The position numbers were made by a program, and so were the translations under genes. A DNA stretch of 35,237 bases from the NCBI GenBank assembly GCA_026985555.1, contig JALSQF010000010.1:225163-260399 (forward strand), given 5' to 3'. The stretch is from Candidatus Moraniibacteriota bacterium (GTDB taxonomy: Bacteria > Patescibacteriota > Minisyncoccia > Moranbacterales > UBA9337). Shown in pieces: positions 1 through 8,159 of the stretch (its first letter is position 1; the number at the start of each line of letters is the position of its first letter). The notes under the pieces are model-generated. The model had not been told where the DNA came from. It did no database searches and saw only the letters and a program-made list of their open reading frames with translations.

Positions 1-735
1 TTCTTTAGCATAAGGAGCATCATCTACAATCATTAAATTAGGTTTGGCTAGTTTAGCAAAACAAGCTTTATCATCGTAAGGAGTTTTTTCTGATCCATAT
101 TTTTGGAAACACTTTTCTTTATATTCTATACCGCTGTTTCTATCTATAATTTTAGCATTTACAAATTTTTTTATTTCTTGAGGAATATATTTTTTTTCTC
201 TAGTAGTTAAAATACCAATTTTTATTCCTTTTTCTTTTAATTTTTCTAAAATAATTCTAGCTGCTGGTCTTATAAAATCAATACTTTGTCGTGGCTTATT
301 ATAATTATTAACATGAGATACTAAGGTTTCATCTAGATCAAAATAAACTTCTTGTATATTAGAATTAACTTTTTGATTGCATAGTTTTAGAAATTCTATT
401 TCAGCTAATATTTTTTTAGTTAAGCTAACGTCTATCTGCAAATCAATTAAATCATCTAGAGATTTGTTTTTAAGTTTTTCTAAAATTTCGTTTTCATCCA
501 AATTTTCAAACTCCAAAAACTTACTATTTTCTGCCTGTTTTAAATTTTCTAGATCAAAAGCCAAATCTTCTCTTAAAAATTCTTCTGTTTTAATTCCATT
601 TGTCAGTTCAAAATTGATCTTTTCCTTTAGAATTTTTTTTAATTCTATTTCTATTTGAGGAATATAAGTTTCTAAATCATTTAAAAACATCTCTTTTTGT
701 TTAGTCTCTTGTTTCCAAAATTTTTCTTGTTGCAT
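1..735 (-). CDS. HAD-superfamily hydrolase-like protein (3' end truncated by window edge)
   Basis: Open frame on minus strand from ATG at 735 to the window edge (MQQEKFWKQETKQKEMFLNDLETYIPQ...). HAD motifs: YFDLDETLVSH (DxDxT), GILTTRE, LMIVDDAPYAKE. Absent from the ORF track because it runs off the edge. Confidence 0.75.
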   Translation of the reverse strand, partial: MQQEKFWKQETKQKEMFLNDLETYIPQIEIELKKILKEKINFELTNGIKTEEFLREDLAFDLENLKQAENSKFLEFENLDENEILEKLKNKSLDDLIDLQIDVSLTKKILAEIEFLKLCNQKVNSNIQEVYFDLDETLVSHVNNYNKPRQSIDFIRPAARIILEKLKEKGIKIGILTTREKKYIPQEIKKFVNAKIIDRNSGIEYKEKCFQKYGSEKTPYDDKACFAKLAKPNLMIVDDAPYAKE

Positions 736-748
736 TATATTTTAATTT

Positions 749-1633
749 TTAATTATTTCTTGAAAAATCATTGAAAGCTTGGATAATCTTTGGCGTTATT
801 TTATCTGAAGAATTATTTCTTATTTTTCTACTATTATACCACTTTCTTAATTCAAAATACATTTTTAAATATATCTTATGATACCAAGAAGCATTTTGAA
901 AAAAGAAATACAAACCAGATTTTACTAACCAATAAATTTTTTGCTCATTGATTTCATTACTCTGTTCTAGATGTTGTATCTGAGAATTTGGAATTATTCC
1001 CAACAAAAATCCAGCTTTCTGCGCTTTCCATGAAAAATCAGCATCCTCATAATATAAAAAATAATTTTCATTTAATATACCTATTTTTCTAAAAACTTCT
1101 TTCTTAATTAACATAGCGCAACCTGTAATAAACTCTGTTGAAATTATTTTTTTTTGCGATAAAATATTTTCCAAATGATTTTCTTGATTGTGCTCTACCT
1201 TCATTTTCCACCAATTAATTTTCCCTCCCGAAAACCATATTTTATTATTTTTATCTTTAATTAAAGGACTGAATACTCCATATTTTTTTTCTTTTTCTGC
1301 TATTTTAATCATCTCTTTCAAAGTATTTCTTTTAATTAATGTATCGTTATTTAATAACCAAACATAATCCGCCATTTTTTCTAAGGCCCAACGAATTCCT
1401 AAATTATTTCCCCTAGCAAAGCCAATATTTTGACTAGATTGAATAAAATGAACTTTAGAAAAATTCATTTTAGCCTTTTCAAAGGAACCATCATTAGATG
1501 CGTTATCTACAACAACTACTTCAAAATTAGGATAATCCAAACGAAAAACACTTTTTAGACAATTATTTAAAACTTTCTTTCCGTTATAATTTAAAATAAT
1601 GATATAAACTTTTGGCCAAATATTTTCTTTCAT
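749..1633 (-). CDS. Glycosyltransferase family 2
   Basis: IILNYNGKKVLNNCLKSVFRLDYPNFEVVVVDNASNDGS, WLLNNDT, FLYYEDADFSWKAQKAGF: GT2 rhamnosyltransferase-like motifs. Confidence 0.92.
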   Translation of the reverse strand: MKENIWPKVYIIILNYNGKKVLNNCLKSVFRLDYPNFEVVVVDNASNDGSFEKAKMNFSKVHFIQSSQNIGFARGNNLGIRWALEKMADYVWLLNNDTLIKRNTLKEMIKIAEKEKKYGVFSPLIKDKNNKIWFSGGKINWWKMKVEHNQENHLENILSQKKIISTEFITGCAMLIKKEVFRKIGILNENYFLYYEDADFSWKAQKAGFLLGIIPNSQIQHLEQSNEINEQKIYWLVKSGLYFFFQNASWYHKIYLKMYFELRKWYNSRKIRNNSSDKITPKIIQAFNDFSRNN

Positions 1634-1689
1634 TATTAATATAATATTGATTTTTATTTTATAAAACTATTCTAACAAAAATATCAAAA

Positions 1690-1715
1690 AGTGGCTAATT
1701 TTAATATTAGCCACT
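1690..1715 (-). terminator. Rho-independent-type terminator downstream of tRNA-CAT
   Basis: Perfect 10-bp inverted repeat AGTGGCTAAT/ATTAGCCACT with 6-nt loop, followed on minus strand by TTTTTG. Confidence 0.75.
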
Positions 1716-1750
1716 CTATTTTAAGATAAAATAGCTTTTATACTTTAATG

Positions 1751-1822
1751 TGGGACCGGCAGGATTCGAACCTACGACCAAGCGGTTATGAGCCGCCTGC
1801 TCTACCACTGAGCTACGGTCCC
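1751..1822 (-). tRNA. tRNA with CAT anticodon (Met or Ile2)
   Basis: Minus strand GGGACCGTAGCTCAGTGGTAGAGCAGGCGGCTCATAACCGCTTGGTCGTAGGTTCGAATCCTGCCGGTCCCA; cloverleaf with loop CTCATAA. CCA not encoded. Confidence 0.93.
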
Positions 1823-1886
1823 TAATTTTTTAATTGTATTAATTATAACAATTTTTTCTATTAATTCAAAATTTTTATAAAAAAAT

Positions 1887-1922
1887 TTCTGGCTATTTAA
1901 ATGGATATTTAAATAGCCAGAA
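1887..1922 (-). terminator. Palindromic hairpin, likely terminator for the 1927..2271 gene; short copy of the repeat at 12017-12074
   Basis: TTCTGGCTATTTAAAT-GGAT-ATTTAAATAGCCAGAA, 16-bp perfect arms; on minus strand followed by ATTTTTTTAT. Confidence 0.7.
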
Positions 1923-1926
1923 GGAT

Positions 1927-2271
1927 TTAATGCATAATTTCTTCTTTTAAAAATATTGCCATTTTTAAAAGAAAAGTCTTAAAGGAAAATAAAACTATTA
2001 ACCACAAAAAATAAATTATTGTTAAGATAAAACAATTTATTTTTTGCATATCTTCCACCCAAAAAGCGAACAAAAATAATAAAGGAATAATTGTTACAAA
2101 AATTGCTACCATAGCATCTATCATATAATTGTTAAAATAAAAGAATAAAATTAAAAAGGGAGATACCGAATTAATTTCATTTTTCTTGTAAATATTTGGC
2201 TGACTTTTTATAAGAAACCAAAAAATTGGCAACCAAATATAAGAAAAAAGGATTGCTTGAATTTTCGTCAT
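1927..2271 (-). CDS. Hypothetical integral membrane protein
   Basis: 114-aa hydrophobic ORF preceded by strong SD (AAAGGAGGGGTTATG). Confidence 0.7.
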   Translation of the reverse strand: MTKIQAILFSYIWLPIFWFLIKSQPNIYKKNEINSVSPFLILFFYFNNYMIDAMVAIFVTIIPLLFLFAFWVEDMQKINCFILTIIYFLWLIVLFSFKTFLLKMAIFLKEEIMH

Positions 2272-2598
2272 AACCCCTCCTTTATTATTTATTATTGGTT
2301 ATTTTATTTTTAAAAAACTTTTTGAAAGAATCAACAATTTCTCCTGCATAAAGACTATTAGATTTTTAATTTTTTGTAAAGTCTTTCAATTTATTTTACT
2401 CTACAAATTCTTTATTAATTGGCAATAATTAAATTGATAAAAAATTTACTAATTACTAATAATACTGTTATATTATTCAAAAAAATATCTAAAAATAATT
2501 ATAACTCAAAAGGTTTTAATTTTGCCAAAAAACTCAGAAAAAAATTTGTTACATTTACATTCTAAAAAAATAAAAACTAAAAAAGACTTGTTTATAGT

Positions 2599-2790
2599 TG
2601 TGGACAATAATTGAAAATGCGCTAACCTTTTTTGAGCGAAACTCCTCTGACGTTTCGCTCAAAAAAGGTTGCTTTGATTTTGTACCACCATATGATTTTA
2701 CCGTTAAATTCCTAGCGAGCCGCGCCGCAAGGCGCGGCGAGCAAATAAGACAATCCACATCTAAAAATTTGCAAAATCTAATATGGTGGA
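2599..2790. other. Candidate structured element / small repeat
   Basis: 19-bp perfect inverted repeat (2624-2642/2652-2670), GC-rich 8-bp stem with GCAA loop (2719-2738), CCACCATAT (2685-2693) complementary to ATATGGTGG (2781-2789), TGTGGA (2599-2604) complementary to TCCACA (2754-2759). No known family assigned. Confidence 0.4.
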
Positions 2791-2860
2791 CGATACTGGA
2801 TTCGAACCAGTGACCTCTTCTTTGTAAGAGAAGCGCTCTAACCAGCTGAGCTAATCGTCC
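2784..2860 (-). tRNA. tRNA-Val(TAC), CCA encoded
   Basis: Minus strand GGACGATTAGCTCAGCTGGTTAGAGCGCTTCTCTTACAAAGAAGAGGTCACTGGTTCGAATCCAGTATCGTCCA+CCA; anticodon loop CTTACAA. Confidence 0.94.
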
Positions 2861-2875
2861 TTAAACGTAAACTAG

Positions 2876-2960
2876 TGCCACAGGTGGGATTTGAACCCAC
2901 ACGCCCTCAATGGACACTAGCCCCTCAAGCTAGCCTGTCTACCAGTTCCAGCACTGCGGC
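2876..2960 (-). tRNA. tRNA-Leu(GAG)
   Basis: Minus strand GCCGCAGTGCTGGAACTGGTAGACAGGCTAGCTTGAGGGGCTAG...GTGGGTTCAAATCCCACCTGTGGCA; class II with long variable arm, loop TTGAGGG. Confidence 0.93.
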
Positions 2961-3014
2961 TTTTAGCTTGTAGTTTATTATTTCTATTTTTTAACTAAAA
3001 CTCTATTAAATAAA

Positions 3015-3551
3015 TTATTTATTTTCTTGATTATTTTTTTCTTTCTCTTCGCTTTCTGTATTTTTATTTTTAAGATCTTTATCTTTTTGATTTATTTCTT
3101 TTTGAGTTTCTTTTTTGTTTTCTTTAGATTTATTTTTTTCAATCTTATTTTCTTTATCTACGCTCTGTTTCTTAGTTGCTAGTTTTTCTGATTTTTTTGC
3201 TTGAAAATCGGTAAATTTAAATCTTAAAGATTTAGCTGTTTTTTGTCTAACATAGTAAAGCTTTGCTCTTCTTACTTTTGCTCTTTTTATCAGTTCTATT
3301 TTTTCTATAACTGGAGAATAAATAGGAACAATTATTTCTACTCCTACTCCATTAGAAACCTTCCTCACAGTTATCATAGGAGAAGAACTTTGTTTTCCTT
3401 TTATGGCAATTATCATTCCTTCAAAAATCTGAATTCTTTCTTTTTTTCCCTCCTTTATTTTTCTGTGAACTTTAACCCAGTCTCCTGCTCTAAAATCAGC
3501 CATTTCTTTTTTTCTTTGGTTTAAATTAAATTGAATAAGTTTAGTTAACAT
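3015..3551 (-). CDS. rplS: Ribosomal protein L19 (bL19) with long charged C-terminal extension
   Basis: FRAGDWVKVHRKIKEGKKERIQIFEGMIIAIKG...SNGVGVEIIVPIYSPVIEKIELIKRAKVRRAKLYYVR is bL19; about 60-aa K/E/N-rich tail. Confidence 0.95.
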   Translation of the reverse strand: MLTKLIQFNLNQRKKEMADFRAGDWVKVHRKIKEGKKERIQIFEGMIIAIKGKQSSSPMITVRKVSNGVGVEIIVPIYSPVIEKIELIKRAKVRRAKLYYVRQKTAKSLRFKFTDFQAKKSEKLATKKQSVDKENKIEKNKSKENKKETQKEINQKDKDLKNKNTESEEKEKNNQENK

Positions 3552-3849
3552 AATTTTGAAAATATTAGAAAAAACTAGCTAATCTAGTTGTTTTTCAACT
3601 ATTATTTTTTAACTTTTTCAGTTTATACTAAAACCACAAAATAGTCAATGGTTACTTTGTTGATTCTTTATTTCTTATCTTTTTATAGCTCTTGTTTCTA
3701 AAATTACTCTTCTAAATCAATATTTTATTTTACTTAGATACTTTTTAAAATTATTTTTTATCTAATTTTTAGTAATTTTAAAATAATACTTTTTTTCCAT
3801 AAATTTAGAATTCAAATTTATTCCACACACCATCCTGTTCCACCCATTT

Positions 3850-4224
3850 CTAAACCTGGACTATCAAAATAGCAGGTGCAATACGAAAAGCTATATAAGA
3901 ATGTAAACCTATGCCAAAAATTAATCCACTTGTAAAAAATATTAAATGAGCAGTAAATTTCTTAGATTTATTGTTTTTGGAGAAATGTTTATGTAAATAA
4001 TGCCATCCTAAAAATAAAAAATAAAAAGAAAAAACTAAAACAACCGGAAGTAAAATAGCTCTAAAAGCAATCCGAGAAAAATTAATGGCAGTAAAAGAAA
4101 AGGCTATAAAATAAGAAGTTAATAATCCTAGATACCAATTTTTTCTAAAAATTTCGTAGGTTAATAGAAAAGGTATTAAGTTATAATTATGTATTACTTT
4201 TTTAAAATAATTAAAAACAACGCT
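3850..4224 (-). pseudogene. Remnant of GT39/ArnT-like polytopic glycosyltransferase
   Basis: 124-codon stop-to-stop frame without ATG/GTG/TTG start: ...NYFKKVIHNYNLIPFLLTYEIFRKNWYLGLLTSYFIAFSFTAINFSRIAFRAILLPVVLVFSFYFLFLGWHYLHKHF...AHLIFFTSGLIFGIGLHSYIAFRIAPAILIVQV*. Confidence 0.55.
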
Positions 4225-4249
4225 TTAAAGCGTTGTTTTTAATTATTTT
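4204..4249. terminator. Perfect 46-bp palindrome, probable (bidirectional) terminator downstream of dnaK
   Basis: AAAATAATTAAAAACAACGCTTT/AAAGCGTTGTTTTTAATTATTTT with T-rich arm ends. Confidence 0.75.
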
Positions 4250-4271
4250 TTTCAAAAACAGACAGTATTGT

Positions 4272-6230
4272 TTATTTTTGATTGTCCTGATTTTCATTAT
4301 CTTTATTATCATTATCTTTATCTTCTTCCACTTCAGCATCTTTTACGCCTTTTTCATTTTCTTTATTTTTAGAATTTTGATCCTTTTCATTGTCTTGATT
4401 CTGAGAAGACTCTTTTTGATTAGCCGCTTTATACAACTCCTCTCCTATTTTCTGCGCTTCTTGAGAAAGCTCTTCTGTTGCCTTTTTAATCATATCTATT
4501 TCTGCTTTCTCATCTTTAAGAATATTTTTTAAAGCTTCTATTTTTTCTTCTACTGGTTTTTTCTTTTCAACACTTATCTTATCTCCCGCATCCTTTAAAG
4601 CTTTTTCAGTGGTAAATATCAAAGTATCTGCTGTGTTTCTAGCTTCTACTAATTCTTTTTTCTTTTTGTCTTCTTCAGCATGCTCTTCGGCTTCCTTTTT
4701 CATTCTTTCTATCTCTTCTTCACTAATACCTGTAGAAGCTTCTATTCTAATAGATTGTGATTTTCCACTAGCTTTATCTTTAGCAGTAACATTTAAAATC
4801 CCATTAGCATCAATATCAAAAGTTACTTCTATCTGTGGCACTCCACGAGGAGCGGGTGGTATGCCATCTAAAATAAATCTTCCTAAACTTTTATTGTCCG
4901 CTGCCATCTGCCTTTCACCTTGTAACACATGAATATCTACACTGGTTTGATTATCAGCTGCTGTAGAAAAAATCTGTGATTTAGTAGCAGGAATAGTAGT
5001 ATTACGTGGAATCAAAGGTGTCATAACTCCACCCATTGTTTCAATTCCTAAAGTTAAAGGAGTTACATCTAACAATAAAACATCTTTAACATCTCCAGCT
5101 AAAACTCCTCCTTGAATAGCTGCACCTAGCGCTACCACTTCATCAGGATTAACAGAAGCATTGGGTTTTTTGCCAAAAAATTCTTCCACTTTCTTTTGAA
5201 CTAAAGGCATTCTGGTCATACCTCCTACTAAAATAACTTCGTTAATATCTTTAGCTGTTAATTTAGCATCTTCTAATGCTTTCTTTACAGGTTCCATAGT
5301 TCTCTCCACTAAATCATTTACTAATTCTTCTAACTTAGAACGAGTTAGTGTCATTACCAAATGTTTAGGCCCGCTAGCGTCACTAGTAATAAAGGGTTGA
5401 TTAATTTCCGTTTCTTGAGCAGTAGATAACTCAATTTTTGCTTTCTCAGCAGCTTCCTTAATTCTTTGTAAAGCTAAATTATCTTTACTTAAATCAATCC
5501 CTTCTTGCTTTTTAAATTCATCAATAATCCATTGAATAATCACTTGATCAAAATCATCTCCTCCTAAATGAGTATCTCCATTAGTAGATTTCACTTCTAC
5601 TGTATCATCTCCTACTTCTAATATAGAAATATCAAAAGTTCCTCCCCCTAAATCATACACCGCTATTTTTTCATCTTTCTTTTTATTAAAACCATAAGCT
5701 AAAGCTGCCGCTGTTGGTTCATTAATAATTCTTTTTACATCTAAACCGGCTATTTCTCCCGCTTCTTTAGTAGCTTTTCGTTGTGAATCGTCAAAATAAG
5801 CTGGAACAGTAATTACCGCTTCAGTAATTTTGGTGCCTAATTTTTCCTCAGCATCTGTTTTTAGTTTTTGCAAAACCATAGCTGATATTTCACGAGGCGT
5901 ATATTCTTTTCCACCCATAACTACCTTTACTTCTCCTTTATCACCTTTTACAATTTTAAACGGAAACAATTTAATATCTCTTTGAACTTCTGGATCGTCA
6001 TATGTTCTACCAATTAAACGTTTTACAGAAAAAATAGTATTTTCTGGATTAGTAACCGCTTGTCTTTTAGCCAATAAACCTACTAATCGTTCTCCATTTT
6101 TATTAACAGCCACCATAGAAGGAGTGGTTCTTCCTCCTTCTTTATTTTCCACAATTTCTGGTTGACCACCTTCAACTACTGCCATAGCACTGTTAGTGGT
6201 TCCTAAATCAATTCCTAAAATTTTTCCCAT
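4272..6230 (-). CDS. dnaK: Molecular chaperone DnaK (Hsp70)
   Basis: [51 protein letters not shown]; acidic/N-rich C-terminal tail. Confidence 0.98.
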   Translation of the reverse strand: MGKILGIDLGTTNSAMAVVEGGQPEIVENKEGGRTTPSMVAVNKNGERLVGLLAKRQAVTNPENTIFSVKRLIGRTYDDPEVQRDIKLFPFKIVKGDKGEVKVVMGGKEYTPREISAMVLQKLKTDAEEKLGTKITEAVITVPAYFDDSQRKATKEAGEIAGLDVKRIINEPTAAALAYGFNKKKDEKIAVYDLGGGTFDISILEVGDDTVEVKSTNGDTHLGGDDFDQVIIQWIIDEFKKQEGIDLSKDNLALQRIKEAAEKAKIELSTAQETEINQPFITSDASGPKHLVMTLTRSKLEELVNDLVERTMEPVKKALEDAKLTAKDINEVILVGGMTRMPLVQKKVEEFFGKKPNASVNPDEVVALGAAIQGGVLAGDVKDVLLLDVTPLTLGIETMGGVMTPLIPRNTTIPATKSQIFSTAADNQTSVDIHVLQGERQMAADNKSLGRFILDGIPPAPRGVPQIEVTFDIDANGILNVTAKDKASGKSQSIRIEASTGISEEEIERMKKEAEEHAEEDKKKKELVEARNTADTLIFTTEKALKDAGDKISVEKKKPVEEKIEALKNILKDEKAEIDMIKKATEELSQEAQKIGEELYKAANQKESSQNQDNEKDQNSKNKENEKGVKDAEVEEDKDNDNKDNENQDNQK

Positions 6231-6240
6231 ATTTTTTTGT

Positions 6241-6279
6241 TTTTCTCATAATTAGTTAAATCAACTAATTATGAGAAAA
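6241..6279 (-). promoter_or_regulatory. Hairpin immediately upstream of dnaK start
   Basis: 17-bp perfect inverted repeat TTTTCTCATAATTAGTT-aaatc-AACTAATTATGAGAAAA, 11 nt from dnaK ATG (6230); no T-tract on minus strand, so not a simple terminator. Confidence 0.55.
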
Positions 6280-6337
6280 TAAATTATTTTAAATTATTTT
6301 ATTAATTATTTACTAATGTTATTTAATCATTCTTTTT

Positions 6338-6366
6338 GGTTACCTAATATAAAATATTAGGTAACC
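6338..6366 (-). promoter_or_regulatory. Hairpin between hsp20 and dnaK
   Basis: 12-bp perfect inverted repeat GGTTACCTAATA-taaaa-TATTAGGTAACC; on minus strand followed by A-tract rather than T-tract. Confidence 0.5.
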
Positions 6367-6376
6367 TTAACAATGA

Positions 6377-6787
6377 CTAATCATTAGATTTAATACTTAT
6401 CTTTTTAGGTTTAGCTTCTTCTACTTTTGGCAAAGTAATTTTTAGAACTCCTTTTTCATAAGTAGCTTCAGCCTCATCTTCTTTAACATTAACAGGTAAT
6501 GATACAGAACGAGAGAAATTTCCTTTTTTTACTTCTTTACGATAATAATTTTCCTTTTTTATTTCCTTTTTCTCATCAACCTTACCTGCCACAGTAAGAA
6601 TATTATCTTTTACTGTTATATCTACTTTTTCTGGATCAACACCCGCTAAAGGAACTTCTATTACCACATCATTACCTTTTTCATAAACATCCATTGGCAA
6701 AGAAAAGTCTGCTCCACTCCATACCTCATCTTCAAAAAATCTATCTAATTCTCCTAAAGGAGTCCATTGAATTAAGTTTCTACTCAT
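6377..6787 (-). CDS. Small heat-shock protein Hsp20
   Basis: alpha-crystallin domain: FSLPMDVYEKGNDVVIEVPLAGVDPEKVDITVKDNILTVAGK...ATYEKGVLKITLPKVEEAKPKKISI. ATG at 6787 follows an ideal SD; the track start at 6796 is a GTG inside that SD. Confidence 0.95.
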   Translation of the reverse strand: MSRNLIQWTPLGELDRFFEDEVWSGADFSLPMDVYEKGNDVVIEVPLAGVDPEKVDITVKDNILTVAGKVDEKKEIKKENYYRKEVKKGNFSRSVSLPVNVKEDEAEATYEKGVLKITLPKVEEAKPKKISIKSND

Positions 6788-6791
6788 ATTT

Positions 6792-6804
6792 ATCACCTCC
6801 TTTC
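6792..6804 (-). promoter_or_regulatory. Near-perfect Shine-Dalgarno for hsp20
   Basis: Minus strand GAAAGGAGGTGAT, fully complementary to canonical bacterial 16S 3' tail, then AAAT and ATG. Confidence 0.8.
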
Positions 6805-6829
6805 TTTTTATTTATTTTTTAATTAAACA

Positions 6830-7354
6830 TTAATAAACTATTACTTTCGCTGGTCTTATTACTCTATCACCCATACGATAACCCTTAACTAAAACTTTTT
6901 TTATTTTCAAAACCTGTTTTTCCTTTTCTTTTTTATCTTTAGTTTTTTTTGAAACATTCTCGCTTTCAATAGCTTCACAAATATTCTCATCAAAAATATC
7001 TCCCTCTTTTAAACTAATCTCTTCTAGGCCATTTTCTCTTAATATATCTTCTAATTGTTTTTTTATATACATGATACCTTCTACCCAGCTATTATCTTGA
7101 GCTTCTTGAGGAATATGTTCTGTAGAAGCGCTAAAATTATCTAAAACTGGCAATATTTGTAAAATAAAACTTTCTTTAGCATAATTTAAATCATTTTTTT
7201 TCTCGGCTTCTTTTCTTTTTTTATAATTTTCAAAATCCGCTTTACATCTTTTCCATCCTAACAGATATTCCTCAGATAATTTTTTATAATCATTTTCTTT
7301 TTTAATCTCTTTTTTATTTATTGTTTTTTTCTTCTTTTTTTTCTCTGTTTTCAT
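6830..7354 (-). CDS. grpE: GrpE nucleotide exchange factor
   Basis: Lys/Glu-rich N-terminus, RCKADFENYKKRKEAEKK, LQILPVLDNF, VEGIMYIKKQLEDILRENGLEEI, VLVKGYRMGDRVIRPAKVIVY. Confidence 0.93.
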   Translation of the reverse strand: MKTEKKKKKKTINKKEIKKENDYKKLSEEYLLGWKRCKADFENYKKRKEAEKKNDLNYAKESFILQILPVLDNFSASTEHIPQEAQDNSWVEGIMYIKKQLEDILRENGLEEISLKEGDIFDENICEAIESENVSKKTKDKKEKEKQVLKIKKVLVKGYRMGDRVIRPAKVIVY

Positions 7355-7381
7355 AACAATTATTTTTAATAATATTTAATA

Positions 7382-8095
7382 CTACATTTTATTAAGCATT
7401 TTCTTTACATAATCTATTAAAGATTTGTTTTTTACATATTGCATTCTTTTAGTTCCAATAAGAGCTAGAATTCCTTTTTCTCCACTCCTTAATCTATAAG
7501 GTGAAACTATCATAGAATAATTTTCAATTTTATTGATAGGATTCTCTTTGCCAATAAAAATCTTTGTTTCATCTGTTTTAATATTTTGAATAATTTTATC
7601 AAACATTTCATCTACATAATCTAAAACCTCTACCAATTGACAAACTTTGTCTAATTCTTGAAATTCTGGCTCTTCTAATAATTCTTTTAATCCAAAATCT
7701 GTAAATTCCTTTTTGTCTAGTATTCCCGAAACTGCTAAACTATCACTAAAATTAGCTAACAATTTAGCTGCTGTTCTAGTTAGGCGAACATTTTGGGATT
7801 TAAGTTTTAATAATTCTTTCTGTAATCTTTTTTGCTCACTCAAACTTAATCCTTCTGGTTGCGATACCTTTTCTACATAATAACGATAACCTTTATCCGT
7901 TGGGATTCTCCCTGCACTTATGTGTGGTTGATACAAATAACCATTTTTTTCTAACCAAGCCAAATCATTGCGCACGGTAGCTGGACTAGCTAAAATTTTA
8001 TATTTATTCACTAATATTTTAGATCCCACTGGAACAGCTGTTTGAGAATATTCTTTAATTGTAGCTAATAAAACTTTTTCTTGTCTCTCATTCAT
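7382..8095 (-). CDS. hrcA: Heat-inducible transcription repressor HrcA, short form
   Basis: MNERQEKVLLATIKEYSQTAVPVGSK...SPATVRNDLAWLEKNGYLYQPHISAGRIPTDKGYRYYV; C-terminus GILALIGTKRMQYVKNKSLIDYVKKML. 237 aa. Confidence 0.93.
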   Translation of the reverse strand: MNERQEKVLLATIKEYSQTAVPVGSKILVNKYKILASPATVRNDLAWLEKNGYLYQPHISAGRIPTDKGYRYYVEKVSQPEGLSLSEQKRLQKELLKLKSQNVRLTRTAAKLLANFSDSLAVSGILDKKEFTDFGLKELLEEPEFQELDKVCQLVEVLDYVDEMFDKIIQNIKTDETKIFIGKENPINKIENYSMIVSPYRLRSGEKGILALIGTKRMQYVKNKSLIDYVKKMLNKM

Positions 8096-8130
8096 ATAAA
8101 GATTAAATTTGAATTTTCTTAGCTGTTTTC

Positions 8131-8159
8131 ATTATAAACATTTTTTTAGCACTCGTCAA
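8131..8159 (-). promoter_or_regulatory. Sigma70-type promoter for hrcA operon
   Basis: Minus strand TTGACG (8154-8159) - 17 bp - TATAAT (8131-8136), overlapping CIRCE. Confidence 0.85.

Noticed and set aside
1690-1715. Hairpin at 1690-1715 as a third copy of the 12017 palindrome family
   Set aside because: Shares only TGGCTA with that family; the rest of the stem differs, so it is treated as an ordinary terminator.
2599-2759. Replication origin from DnaA-box-like TGTGGACAA and CAATCCACA
   Set aside because: Only two imperfect boxes, no dnaA/dnaN nearby, and similar TTGTCCACA words occur inside coding regions (about 14031 and 17833).
2555-2813. ORFs 2555..2758 (-) and 2598..2813 (+) as real proteins
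   Set aside because: They overlap on opposite strands across inverted repeats, and the plus ORF runs into the antisense of tRNA-Val (WWTILDSNQ). More likely by-products of a stem-rich non-coding element.
3243-3524. Plus-strand ORF antisense to rplS, and similar ORFs at 377, 4233, 4609, 21933, 23064, 25775, 26138, 27133, 28193, 31506, 31749, 34530
   Set aside because: Each lies antisense to a confidently identified or clearly open CDS; low-complexity F/S/I-rich translations with no recognisable domain.
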